Origin: Bordetella sp. LUAb4
GTDB lineage: Bacteria; Pseudomonadota; Gammaproteobacteria; Burkholderiales; Burkholderiaceae_B
Direction: 5' to 3'
Length of the DNA: 64,000 nt
Assembly (NCBI RefSeq): GCF_021325795.1
Contig: NZ_JAHPZX010000001.1
Coordinates: 682,001 to 746,000 of the forward strand
Shown in pieces: positions 55,262 to 63,655 of the stretch (its first letter is position 1; each line of letters starts with the position of its first letter). The notes beneath the pieces are model-generated. The model was not told where the DNA came from. It did not search any database and worked only from the letters and a program-made list of their open reading frames with translations. The position numbers were made by a program, and so were the translations under genes.

Positions 55262-55897
55262 TCATGGCGAACATATGGTCAGTCTTGGCCAACGCTGGCT
55301 GTAACGTTTTGAACGCACGCGGTCCCAGAATGTCGCTACGCTGACGCGGCGAGGATTGTGACGAACGCGCAATTCAAACAGATCATCCAGGCCATACGGT
55401 GCGATCACTCTGACCGAGTCATTGGCGTCCAGATAAACGCCTACACAAGTGGCGAATTCCGGCCACGTCGCCAGCCCATCTGCCAACGAAATCAATGGTG
55501 GGAAAGCCTGCCCTGAGGCGTCCACCAACCACTCATGCACCTTTGCCTGATTCGTCACCTCCCAATTGAGCCCGACGAGCAAGCACGACAGCCGGTGTTG
55601 GAGTCGAATATCAAGTTCGGGAGACGCGTCGGCATCGAAATACGCGACATCGATATCCGCAACTGGCGATGGTTCGAAGAAGCCGTGCAAGCTATCCCAT
55701 ACCAAAGACCGGATAGCGCCTGCTCCGATGCACCACGACGCCAATTCAAGCGAGCGGACAGCACGCAATGCGTCCATCAATGGGCTGGATGCTGCGACCA
55801 AACTGCATAATCGATCGATATAGACGGATTGATCATGCCCCACGACCGCTCGACGATCTGGCGTTTTTGGCGAGCCGCTGGATTGCATGGTCGTCAT
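55262..55897 (-). CDS. Nucleotidyltransferase family protein (DUF925-like)
   Basis: A 211-residue protein. The phrase ASWCIGAGAIRSLVWDSLHGF followed by VADIDVAYFD matches the nucleotidyltransferase-like DUF925 family (G-A/S-x-R/N...DxD pattern), and a C-terminal helical part has LFELRVRHNPRR. The biochemical role is unknown. Some such proteins pair with toxins or act on tRNA-like substrates, but there is no direct evidence here. Confidence 0.82.
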   Translation of the reverse strand: MTTMQSSGSPKTPDRRAVVGHDQSVYIDRLCSLVAASSPLMDALRAVRSLELASWCIGAGAIRSLVWDSLHGFFEPSPVADIDVAYFDADASPELDIRLQHRLSCLLVGLNWEVTNQAKVHEWLVDASGQAFPPLISLADGLATWPEFATCVGVYLDANDSVRVIAPYGLDDLFELRVRHNPRRVSVATFWDRVRSKRYSQRWPRLTICSP

Positions 55898-55924
55898 TTG
55901 AACGCGTCGCGCACCGGTCAGGCA

Positions 55925-56947
55925 CTAACGCCAGCCCAGCGCGGGAGCGACGTGCGTCAAGATCGATCCGATAACGTGTGCGCAATATTCCACGCCCAAT
56001 TGGTTCGGTATCGTCAGCAGGAGCGTGTCGGCTTCCGCGATTGCCTCGTCCTTGGCAAGTTCCTTCGCGAGCGTCTCGGGCTCCCCGGCGTAACTGCGCC
56101 CGAAAATCGCCCGGATGTTGTCGTCGAGCATGCCGATCGTATCGTCACTTTTGGCATCGCTGCCAAAATACATACGATCCCTATCATTCATCAACGCGAA
56201 TATGCTGCGGCTGACCGACACGCGCGGTTCCCGCGCATGACCGGCCTCCTTCCACGCCTGGCGATACGCGCGAATCTGTTCCGCCTGTTGGATATGCAGC
56301 GGGCGGCCCGATTCATCGTTCTTCAGCGTCGAACACTGCAGGTTCATGCCCATCTGGGCGGCCCACACCGCCGTCGCATCCGAGCCGGACCCCCACCAGA
56401 TCCGGTCGCGCAATCCCTCGGAATGAGGCTCGACTCGCAGCAACCCCGGCGGGTTGGCGAACATTGGCCGCGGGTTGGGTTCAGCAAAGCCTTCGCCACG
56501 CAGCACCTCGTAGAAAACCTCGGTGTGGTGCCGTGCCAGATCGGCATGGCTCTCGCCTTCGCCAGGCGCATAACCGAAGTAACGCCAGCCGTCGATCACC
56601 TGCTCGCCTGAACCACGGCTGATGCCAAGTTGCAGGCGCCCGCCCGCGATGAGGTCGGCGGCGCCCGCATCCTCCGCCATGTACAGCGGGTTTTCATAGC
56701 GCATGTCGATGACGGCGGTGCCGATTTCGATGCGCTTGGTTCTGGCACCGACGGCGGCGAGCAGTGGAAACGGTGACGCCAGTTGGCGCGCGAAATGATG
56801 CACGCGGAAATACGCGCCATCCGCGCCGAGTTCCTCGACGGCGACAGCGAGTTCTATGGATTGCAGCAAGACATCGGACGCCGAACGCGCGAGCGAATGG
56901 CGCGAAGCATTCCAATGGCCAAACGAGAGAAAGCCGATCTTTTTCAT
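55925..56947 (-). CDS. LLM class flavin-dependent oxidoreductase
   Basis: A 340-residue luciferase-like monooxygenase. It begins MKKIGFLSFGHW and shows ELGADGAYFRVHHFARQ, the family active-site His pair region. VIDMRYENPLYMAEDAGAADLIAGGRLQLGISRGSGEQ covers FMN contacts. It uses FMNH2 and oxygen on an unknown substrate. ATG 56947 is chosen because the longer frame upstream lacks family resemblance. Confidence 0.88.
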   Translation of the reverse strand: MKKIGFLSFGHWNASRHSLARSASDVLLQSIELAVAVEELGADGAYFRVHHFARQLASPFPLLAAVGARTKRIEIGTAVIDMRYENPLYMAEDAGAADLIAGGRLQLGISRGSGEQVIDGWRYFGYAPGEGESHADLARHHTEVFYEVLRGEGFAEPNPRPMFANPPGLLRVEPHSEGLRDRIWWGSGSDATAVWAAQMGMNLQCSTLKNDESGRPLHIQQAEQIRAYRQAWKEAGHAREPRVSVSRSIFALMNDRDRMYFGSDAKSDDTIGMLDDNIRAIFGRSYAGEPETLAKELAKDEAIAEADTLLLTIPNQLGVEYCAHVIGSILTHVAPALGWR

Positions 56948-57349
56948 GTCAATTCTTGCAAGGATGCTTGGGTAGGCGATGACGGTATCTTGCCCGATTC
57001 GCGCTGATGCCGCTCGGCATGGGCCCGCTTGCTGCCCGGGCACGACGCGACTGAGGAACCTGCGCGCGGCGGATTTCGCACCAGATTGGCGCGCCTTGCC
57101 AGGCTGTGCCTTCCCAGGCCAGGGCCGCTTGCAGCACGATCATGCCTAAGCTGCGCAGCGTTTCGGCCGTAGCCAGTGCAATAGGGGTGAAGGTAGGCAG
57201 GGCGTCGCGGTTACGGCCGTCTCGGTCGCGAGGCTAACGCCGCCACGGATCTGGTGGATGCTGACGAAGGTCATCTATTACGGGTAAGGTATGGCATACA
57301 GGCCTTGTTCAGCACTCAGGCTTATGCCGCCAGCGGGAGCCAGAAGATC
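56948..57349. other. Intergenic region with a possible gene remnant
   Basis: About 400 bases between divergent genes. On the minus strand 57140-57240 translates into phrases that look protein-like, but no start or stop framing is convincing, so a decayed gene is possible. The right part must hold the promoter of the lipoprotein gene. Confidence 0.35.
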
Positions 57350-57601
57350 ATGAAGACACTGCATTCAGCAATACGGCCAGTCCTTGGCGCGCTTGCGTGC
57401 GCATCGCTCGCCGCCTGCGCGGATAATCCGCCCCGCAAAGCCGATATGGATTATCAAAGCCGGCCGGTTCCCGCCACACAAAGTGCCAGCAGTCCCCCTG
57501 GTTACTCGGGGAGGGGATTGAGCATCCAATCCGGTGAGGGAGAGAAGTTGAATCTTCCGTGGTTCATCCGGGATACGCAGGATTGGATCAACAGCAACTG
57601 A
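57350..57601 (+). CDS. Small lipoprotein
   Basis: An 83-residue protein with a lipoprotein signal: MKTLHSAIRPVLGALACASLAACADN, lipobox LAAC with the lipidated Cys at about residue 23. The mature part is short (about 60 residues), Pro/Ser-rich in the middle, and ends LPWFIRDTQDWINSN. The family was not recognised. ATG 57350 is set by the signal peptide. Confidence 0.7.
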   Translation: MKTLHSAIRPVLGALACASLAACADNPPRKADMDYQSRPVPATQSASSPPGYSGRGLSIQSGEGEKLNLPWFIRDTQDWINSN

Positions 57602-57759
57602 GTCCGACTTGCATGCACTGTTTCCCGTGATTGCCAAGCAGCCCAGTGCAGATCCCGGTGTTCAATTGCTCGACGCGTTCGGTTCCCTTTCTTCGTTCGC
57701 TTCCCCTTCTTATCTGACGTCGATTTCTTATCGAACGTCCATTTCCGATCTCGCAGGCC

Positions 57760-58392
57760 ATGAACATCTTGAACGATTTACCCAAGCCGGATGACTTGAA
57801 TACCAAGGCAAAGGCGCTGGCCATTCTTGATGCCATTTATTGCCAGGAATGGGACATGAGATATTTCAGCCACAACGCCGGGTGGGCTGAAAATCAGCAA
57901 ATGAGCTCGATGCGCAATGGCGAGGGCGATGATTACTTTCTCATTCACGCGCCCTATGGATGCGCCATCAAAGGCTGTTTCTCTGAAAGCAGGATCGCGG
58001 CCGGCGGCGCTTTCTTTAAAAGCGTGGCGCAACAAATCCCCGCACGCTTTGCCGAGTTCATGGCGGAACCCGCGTTCTCCATGGACCAGGCGTCGTTCGT
58101 GCTGTGGTTCGATGAAGACCGGCAGGTGTGGCGTGCGGCGGCGAACGATGCGCCAGGAGATGCCGACGATGGCGGACAAGCGGCGCTGCTCAAGTGGCTT
58201 TGCAAAGGACCGGAGTTTTATCGGTCGTGGGCAGAGGAATACTACGGTGTGGACGTCGATCTCGCGTTGGTGAACCGCGCGTTCAACAACCAGCCCCTCT
58301 CGATCGCATACATCGAATCGCTAAACATTCCCATTGATCGGGCCACCCTTGGCGCCGACTTCGAAGAGATCGGCTTTCCTTTTACGGCGTAG
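57760..58392 (+). CDS. Conserved-looking protein of unknown function (210 aa)
   Basis: No domain recognised. Soluble, acidic and rich in aromatic residues (WDMRYFSHNAGWAENQQM, SWAEEYYGVDVD, FEEIGFPF). It has no signal or membrane segment. Size, acidity and isolation in an accessory block are like immunity proteins of polymorphic toxin systems, but no toxin is adjacent, so this is only a guess. ATG 57760 fits the ordered start MNILNDLPKPDDL. Confidence 0.7.
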   Translation: MNILNDLPKPDDLNTKAKALAILDAIYCQEWDMRYFSHNAGWAENQQMSSMRNGEGDDYFLIHAPYGCAIKGCFSESRIAAGGAFFKSVAQQIPARFAEFMAEPAFSMDQASFVLWFDEDRQVWRAAANDAPGDADDGGQAALLKWLCKGPEFYRSWAEEYYGVDVDLALVNRAFNNQPLSIAYIESLNIPIDRATLGADFEEIGFPFTA

Positions 58393-58775
58393 ACATCTGC
58401 CTTCCATCTGCATACCAATATTGCATGCGATGACTTCTCCTCGACAACTGTCACCCTCTCTGCAAAATCGAACCTGCCCCGGTGCGACTTTTTTAGCTTC
58501 CGAGGGATCAGTTTCCTCACTATTCGCACCAAGCAGCAGTTGCTCGCGACGAACGCCCACGCAAGAGAAGGAACCTCGTAGAACCGACCTTGTCGGTTCA
58601 CGCACGAATCCCGTTCCAGAAAAGGAATGGCCCCAGCAAAAGCTGGGGCCATCGTTCGGACCTAGTTACGTCACCAGCATTCACATCTGGGAGAGGTAGC
58701 TCTAGGGCAGCGGTGCAATCCTACTCTTCCGCGCACGGATTTCAACTGTACATGGCCTAGATTTCAGCAAGACGC
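58393..58775. other. Intergenic region with two hairpins
   Basis: About 380 bases with no gene. It has two hairpins: GAACCGAC-CTT-GTCGGTTC (58581-58599) and ATGGCCCCAGC-AAAA-GCTGGGGCCAT (58627-58652, 11 pairs). On the minus strand the second is followed by TTCCTTTTCT and could terminate transcription. Their spacing of 28 bases could fit a small structured RNA, but no promoter was identified. Confidence 0.5.
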
Positions 58776-58803
58776 AAAAAAGCCGGCGCGAGGCCGGCTT
58801 TTT
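58776..58803 (-). terminator. Terminator after tRNA-Val
   Basis: The GC stem GCCGGC (58782-58787 / 58793-58798), extended by A-T pairs, has a T run (AAAAAA on plus, TTTTTT on minus) directly after it. It lies 14 bases past the tRNA 3' end and works on the minus strand, possibly on both. Confidence 0.8.
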
Positions 58804-58817
58804 AACTTCGGAATTCC

Positions 58818-58892
58818 TGGTGGGCGGTACAAGTTTCGAACTTGTGACCCCTGCCGTGTGAAGGCAGTGCTCTACCACTGAGCTAACCGCCC
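58818..58892 (-). tRNA. tRNA-Val (anticodon CAC)
   Basis: A 75-base cloverleaf on the minus strand. The acceptor is GGGCGGT pairing with ACCGCCC, then discriminator A and encoded CCA. The D arm has GCTCAGTGGTAGAGC, and the anticodon stem CTGCC/GGCAG with loop TTCACAC gives anticodon CAC (reads GUG). The T arm has GTTCGAA. All stems pair well. It lies next to dnaQ. Confidence 0.93.
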
Positions 58893-58906
58893 GAAGTGAG
58901 ACAGCG

Positions 58907-58936
58907 AATATAGCACGGAATTTTGCGGATCGGCAA
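58907..58936 (-). promoter_or_regulatory. Sigma-70 promoter of tRNA-Val
   Basis: Minus-strand -35 TTGCCG (58936-58931) and -10 TATATT (58912-58907), 18-base spacing, about 15 bases before the mature tRNA 5' end. Confidence 0.65.
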
Positions 58937-58998
58937 GTCGTAATGAAAAATCGCGACACGATCGTCAGCTTCGGGGATCCGCCGGAAACATTTATCCA

Positions 58999-59742
58999 TC
59001 ACGCCGCAGGCGCAGCTTCGGCCGCTGGCGGCAACGGATCATACGTGCGCCAGACGCTGGCGCCGCCGACCGACTTGTCCAGCACCAGCAGATACTCCTG
59101 ATGCTCAGCCAGCTCTTCCGGACTGGCCATCAACACCGGCAGGCCAGACGCGTCGAAACGGGCCAGGACTTCGCGGCCGGTCTGGGCACTGTCACCGTCG
59201 TCATCGACTTCGATCAGCAGGGCATCCTGGCCGCGCGTCATCGCCAGCCAGACTTCACCCAATAGTTGAGCATCCAGCAACGCCCCGTGCAGGGTCCGGT
59301 GTGCATTGGAGATGCCGTAGAAGTCGCACAAGGCGTCGAGCGAGTTGCGCTTGCCGGGACGCTGCTGGCGCGCTTCCATCAGCGAGTCGGTGATCTTGCC
59401 GCAATAGTCGGCCATCACCGGCTTGCCGAGCCGCGCCATTTCCGCATTGACGAACTTGGTGTCGAACGCCGCGTTGTGAATGATCACTTCGGCACCACGC
59501 ATGAACTCCATCAGTTCATCGGCAACCTCGGCGAAACGCGGCTTGTCGGACAGGAATTCGGTGGTCAGGCCATGCACCGCCAACGCCTCGGGATCGCTGT
59601 CGCGGTCCGGGTTGAGGTACACGTGCATGTTGCGGCCCGTGACCGTGCGGTTGAGGATTTCGACACAACCGATTTCAACGATGCGGTGGCCCTGGGCGGG
59701 ATCCAGCCCGGTGGTTTCAGTATCGAAGATGATCTGGCGCAT
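58999..59742 (-). CDS. dnaQ: DNA polymerase III epsilon subunit (3'-5' exonuclease)
   Basis: A 247-residue DnaQ. Exonuclease motifs: Exo I FDTETTGLD (residues 6-14), Exo II HNAAFDTKFVN, Exo III HGALLDAQLLGEVWL (DEDDh type with the catalytic His). It proofreads for the replicase with alpha and theta-like partners; the C-terminal part (from about 185) binds alpha. Neighbours rnhA and tRNA-Val match the common beta-proteobacterial order. Transcribed leftward. Confidence 0.95.
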   Translation of the reverse strand: MRQIIFDTETTGLDPAQGHRIVEIGCVEILNRTVTGRNMHVYLNPDRDSDPEALAVHGLTTEFLSDKPRFAEVADELMEFMRGAEVIIHNAAFDTKFVNAEMARLGKPVMADYCGKITDSLMEARQQRPGKRNSLDALCDFYGISNAHRTLHGALLDAQLLGEVWLAMTRGQDALLIEVDDDGDSAQTGREVLARFDASGLPVLMASPEELAEHQEYLLVLDKSVGGASVWRTYDPLPPAAEAAPAA

Positions 59743-59869
59743 GGAGGCAATGAAGAGGCAGAAAACGACAAGGCGACAGTGTACGCCACGCTCACGTCAG
59801 TACCCCCCGGCGCTTCATGCCGGGCGACTCGTGCAGGACACCCGTACGTTAGCCATGACTACAGGGTCT

Positions 59870-59896
59870 AAAGGGACGAAAGGGACGAAAGGGACA
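59870..59896. repeat. 9-base tandem repeat (AAAGGGACG-type, three copies)
   Basis: AAAGGGACG occurs at 59870 and 59879, with a third copy at 59888 ending in A, in the gap between dnaQ and rnhA. It is a short slippage-type array of unknown role. Confidence 0.7.
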
Positions 59897-59912
59897 AAAG
59901 GACAGGGAAGCC

Positions 59913-60425
59913 TCAGCCCGCTTCAGGCGCCCGCGCGCGATCCTGCCGCCGGGCCTCGTCCACGCCGCGATTGGCCAGCAGATCAGCCATTTCATTGCCC
60001 GGATCCCCGGCGTGCCCGCGCACCCACCGCCACGTCACGTCGTGACGCTGCACTTGCTCGTCAAGTAAACGCCACAGGTCGGCATTCTTCACGGGCTTTT
60101 TCTCGGCCGTGACCCACCCGCGCCGTTTCCAGTTGGCCAGCCATTCAGTCATGCCCTTCATCACATACTGTGAGTCGGTATGGATGGTGACGCTGCAGGC
60201 CTTGTTCAGCACCCCCAGCCCCTCGATGACGGCCGTCAATTCCATGCGGTTATTGGTGGTCGACATCTCGCCACCATGCATGGTCTTCTCATGCGTGCCC
60301 GCACGCAGCAGCACGCCCCACCCGCCAGGGCCAGGGTTGCCCTTGCACGCGCCATCGGTCCAGATCTCCACTTTGGGTTGGGCCGCCTCAGATCGAGTCG
60401 CGCCAGGCTGAGCGTCAGTAGTCAA
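59913..60425 (-). CDS. rnhA: Ribonuclease HI
   Basis: A 170-residue RNase HI that cuts RNA in RNA-DNA hybrids. The catalytic carboxylates are visible: Asp in [18 protein letters not shown], Glu in [12 protein letters not shown], Asp in [12 protein letters not shown] and Asp in [12 protein letters not shown] 17-residue leader precedes the fold. It is located between dnaQ and a methyltransferase gene. Confidence 0.95.
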   Translation of the reverse strand: MTTDAQPGATRSEAAQPKVEIWTDGACKGNPGPGGWGVLLRAGTHEKTMHGGEMSTTNNRMELTAVIEGLGVLNKACSVTIHTDSQYVMKGMTEWLANWKRRGWVTAEKKPVKNADLWRLLDEQVQRHDVTWRWVRGHAGDPGNEMADLLANRGVDEARRQDRARAPEAG

Positions 60426-60560
60426 AACAAGAATTTCCAGTCATATCGAAAGATGTAGCCGCGCATGATACGCGCCAGCCGTGGCAGCTCGTCGCCGCGG
60501 CCCGGCATCGGAATCTGCACCCTGCACCGGCACCGGCATCGACACCAAAGCCTGCCCCGA

Positions 60561-61322
60561 TCAAAGATCCCCTACCCGATGAGCCACCACCGAAGCCGCC
60601 GCCGGCGCCTTGCGCTTCTGCTTCCATGCCGGCCCGATCAAGCGCATGCTGGCGACCCGCTTCACGGCCGACACGACGTAAACCGCCCCGCCCACGGCCC
60701 ACCACCGATCCCCGGCCGATTCCATGAATTTCCAGCGATCCAGCCAGATATTGGTCTGGCAGGCCGGCGCATAGCAGCCAAACCGCCCGCGATCCACCTC
60801 GAAGGACAGCAGCTTGAGCCAATCCTTCACCCGTGCCAACGACACTTGCGCCGATGGCGCGTGCGGCAGCCACGGCTCCATGCCCGGCATGCGATTACGC
60901 GCGCCCCACAGGCTCCAGGGATTGAAGCCCGATATCACCACGCGCCCTTCCGGCATCAGCACGCGCTCCACTTCGCGCAAGACTTCGTGCGGAGCGTCGG
61001 TACATTCGAAGGCATGCGGCAGGATCAGCAGGTCGATACTGCCGGACTCGAACGGCAGCGCATGCGGATCCGCCACCGTGCAGGCCTGCCAGCGCGCCGC
61101 CACTTCCGGCTCGGGCATGACTTCGCCGACGTAAGCCTTGAAAGGCATACGGTTCGCGCGCAGCAGATCCAGCTCGGCCAAGCCCACCTGCAGGGCATTG
61201 AAACCGAAGACGTCCGCCACCACCGCATCGAATTGAGCCTGCTCCCAGCGCAGCGCATACTGGCCCGGTGGTGTCTCGAACCACTCGGCCAGTTCTACAA
61301 TCGGCGCAATTTCTTCTGCCAC
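60561..61322 (-). CDS. Class I SAM-dependent methyltransferase (Methyltransf_11 type)
   Basis: A 253-residue protein. It has LPFESGSIDLLILPHAFECTDAPHEVLREVERVLMPEGRVVISGFNPWSLWG, the post-motif-I and motif II/III region of Methyltransf_11 proteins. The usual Gly-rich SAM loop is degenerate (ALQVGLAELDLL). Often annotated near gloB and rnhA in beta-proteobacteria; the substrate is unknown. Divergent from gloB by 19 bases, so the promoters overlap. Confidence 0.85.
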   Translation of the reverse strand: MAEEIAPIVELAEWFETPPGQYALRWEQAQFDAVVADVFGFNALQVGLAELDLLRANRMPFKAYVGEVMPEPEVAARWQACTVADPHALPFESGSIDLLILPHAFECTDAPHEVLREVERVLMPEGRVVISGFNPWSLWGARNRMPGMEPWLPHAPSAQVSLARVKDWLKLLSFEVDRGRFGCYAPACQTNIWLDRWKFMESAGDRWWAVGGAVYVVSAVKRVASMRLIGPAWKQKRKAPAAASVVAHRVGDL

Positions 61323-61341
61323 GCTTTGGATTCCTTAGATC

Positions 61342-62163
61342 ATGCAAGCTACCCACGCCCCCGCTGGCGTCGGCGCCCAGGGTCCCGCCATCCTGCCGGT
61401 GCCGGCCTTCGCCGACAACTACATCTGGCTCCTGCGCCATCAGGGTCTGGCCGCCGTGGTCGATCCCGGCGACGCCGCCCCCGTTTTCGATGCGCTGGAA
61501 AAACTGGACCTGCAACTGCGCGCCATTCTACTCACGCATCACCACGCCGACCATGTGGGCGGCGTGCTGGAGCTGTCTCGCGCCACCGGCGCCGTGGTGT
61601 ATGGCCCTGCTTTAGAAACATTGCCGCGCTGCGACTTTCCCTTACAAGAGGGCGATCGGGTGCAACTGCCCGAGCTGGATCTGGACCTCAACGTGCTCGA
61701 CGTTCCCGGCCATACCGCGGGCCATATCGCCTACTGGGGCCGCGCCGCCGGGGTAACACCCGCGCTGTTCTGCGGGGATACCCTATTCGCGGGCGGCTGT
61801 GGCCGGCTGTTCGAAGGAACGCCTGCACAAATGCATGCATCCTTGGAAAAATTCGTAACATTACCGCCTGAAACACAAGTTTTCTGCGCTCACGAGTACA
61901 CTCTGGGCAACTTGCGCTGGGCAATGGCTGTAGAACCCGCCAACCGCACCCTGCATCAGTGGTATCAGCGGGCCCAGCAACTGCGCGAACAAGGTCTTCC
62001 CACCCTGCCCTCTTCGATAGGCCAGGAGAAGGACACCAATCCCTTCCTGCGCACTCAGCAAGTTGATGTTGCCAAAGCTGCCGCGGTTCAGGCTGGGCGT
62101 TCACTAACCTCGCCGGTCGAAGTATTTGCCGTACTTCGGGAATGGAAGAATAACTTCAAGTGA
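61342..62163 (+). CDS. gloB: Hydroxyacylglutathione hydrolase (glyoxalase II)
   Basis: A 273-residue metallo-beta-lactamase fold enzyme. It has the metal motif THHHADHVGG (residues about 71-80), further ligands in VPGHTAGHIAY and FCGDTLFAGGCGRLFEGT, and HEYTLGNLRWAM for glutathione binding. It splits S-lactoylglutathione to lactate and glutathione in methylglyoxal detoxification. The first 16 residues precede the fold. mltD follows after 8 bases. Confidence 0.93.
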   Translation: MQATHAPAGVGAQGPAILPVPAFADNYIWLLRHQGLAAVVDPGDAAPVFDALEKLDLQLRAILLTHHHADHVGGVLELSRATGAVVYGPALETLPRCDFPLQEGDRVQLPELDLDLNVLDVPGHTAGHIAYWGRAAGVTPALFCGDTLFAGGCGRLFEGTPAQMHASLEKFVTLPPETQVFCAHEYTLGNLRWAMAVEPANRTLHQWYQRAQQLREQGLPTLPSSIGQEKDTNPFLRTQQVDVAKAAAVQAGRSLTSPVEVFAVLREWKNNFK

Positions 62164-62171
62164 TCTGACTG

Positions 62172-63581
62172 ATGAAATTGCTCCGACTGATTGTTCCCCT
62201 GCTCTTTGCCGTATTGGCGGGTTGCGCGGGAACAGCGCCGAAACAGAACCTTTCTGACGCCGATTCCAAGCAACCTGGATACCCCAGTCGATATGTCGCC
62301 GCGGTGACATCGCGTACCGTCGATCTGACCCACCCCGCGCGCGACGTCTGGGACCGTATCCGCCGGGGCTTCGCCATCCCCAATCTGAATACCCCCCTGT
62401 CCCAGCAATGGACCGAGTACTACGCGTCGCACCCTGAAGCCATGCAACGCATGGCCGAGCGCGCGGGCAAGTACCTCTACTACGTCACGGACGAAATCAA
62501 CCAGCGCGGCATGCCTACCGAATTGGCACTGCTGCCTTTCGTCGAAAGCGCCTACAACCCGAAGGCGCTGTCGCGTTCGCAAGCCTCGGGCCTGTGGCAA
62601 TTCGTCCCCGCGACGGGCACGCATTACAACCTCAAGCAGGACTGGTGGCGTGACGAGCGCCGCGACCCGATCGCGTCGACCAATGCGGCGCTCGACTACC
62701 TGAGCAATCTTTTCGAAATGCAGGGCGACTGGTACCTGGCGCTCGCCTCCTACAACTGGGGCGAAGGATCGGTGCAGCGCGCCATGGCCAAGAACGCCGC
62801 CGCGGGCTTGCCGACCGACTATCTGTCGCTGTCGATGCCCGAGGAGACCCGCAACTACGTACCCAAGTTGCAGGCCATCAAGAACATCATCGCCGACCCC
62901 GCCAAATATGCGGTGGTACTGCCGCCGGTGGGCAATCAGCCCTACTTCGCCACGGTCCAGAAGAACCAGGACATGGATGTCGAAGTCGCCGCCCGACTGG
63001 CTGAAATGCCGGTGGATGAGTTCAAGGCCTTGAATCCTTCCTTCAACCGTCCCTTGATCCGCGGCGAGCATGCATCCTCGCTGATCCTGCCGGCTGACCG
63101 TGTCGCCATCTTCAACGCCAATATCGACGCCTACAAAGGCCAGTTGTCCAGCTGGAAGGTATATAGCGCGCGGCGCGGTGAATCCTATGCCGCCATCGCC
63201 AAGCGTTTCGGCGTGACCGAAGCCACGCTGCGCCAGGTCAACGAGATTCCGTACAAGCAGAAGTCCGCCGTGGCGCAGAATCTGCTGGTGCCGGGGGCCG
63301 GTGGCGTGCAAGTGGCCTCGCTCGATATGTCGGCTGGCGCCGAACGCGCCGAGATCAAGCCGGCGGTGGCGCAGAGCCAGACTCGCCTGGCCTCGGTCAA
63401 ACCCAATGCCGTCAAGCCCAACGTCCGCCAGCACAAGGTGCGCAATGGCGATACCTTGTTCTCGCTGGCGCGCCAGTACAGCACGTCGGTGGACGCGCTG
63501 CGGGCGCTGAATAATCTGAAGGGTAATAACCTGAAGGTGGGCAGCACGCTGCGCGTGCCCGGCACCGACGTGCGGGGCTGA
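62172..63581 (+). CDS. mltD: Membrane-bound lytic murein transglycosylase D
   Basis: A 469-residue outer-membrane lipoprotein. It has a lipobox signal (LLFAVLAGCAG, Cys at about residue 18) and an SLT domain with catalytic Glu in LLPFVESAYNPKALSRSQASGLWQF (about residue 132). Two LysM peptidoglycan-binding repeats follow, near residues 320-365 (YSARRGESYAAIAKRFGVTEATL) and 415-460 (HKVRNGDTLFSLARQYSTSVDAL). It cleaves peptidoglycan to 1,6-anhydro products. Likely co-transcribed with gloB. Confidence 0.94.
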   Translation: MKLLRLIVPLLFAVLAGCAGTAPKQNLSDADSKQPGYPSRYVAAVTSRTVDLTHPARDVWDRIRRGFAIPNLNTPLSQQWTEYYASHPEAMQRMAERAGKYLYYVTDEINQRGMPTELALLPFVESAYNPKALSRSQASGLWQFVPATGTHYNLKQDWWRDERRDPIASTNAALDYLSNLFEMQGDWYLALASYNWGEGSVQRAMAKNAAAGLPTDYLSLSMPEETRNYVPKLQAIKNIIADPAKYAVVLPPVGNQPYFATVQKNQDMDVEVAARLAEMPVDEFKALNPSFNRPLIRGEHASSLILPADRVAIFNANIDAYKGQLSSWKVYSARRGESYAAIAKRFGVTEATLRQVNEIPYKQKSAVAQNLLVPGAGGVQVASLDMSAGAERAEIKPAVAQSQTRLASVKPNAVKPNVRQHKVRNGDTLFSLARQYSTSVDALRALNNLKGNNLKVGSTLRVPGTDVRG

Positions 63582-63655
63582 TCGCCAGGCGCGGCTGCAT
63601 TGATCGGGTGCCGTGTAGCGCCCGGCCAGCCCCTACCCGGCATACTGCCTATGGC

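Noticed and set aside
56949-57143. Small minus-strand frame upstream of the luciferase-like gene
   Set aside because: Runs in a different frame over the promoter area and lacks a ribosome-binding site or recognisable motif.
58818-58892. tRNA as a proven island attachment site
   Set aside because: No integrase gene and no duplicate of the tRNA 3' end were found in the window, so it is kept only as a hypothesis.
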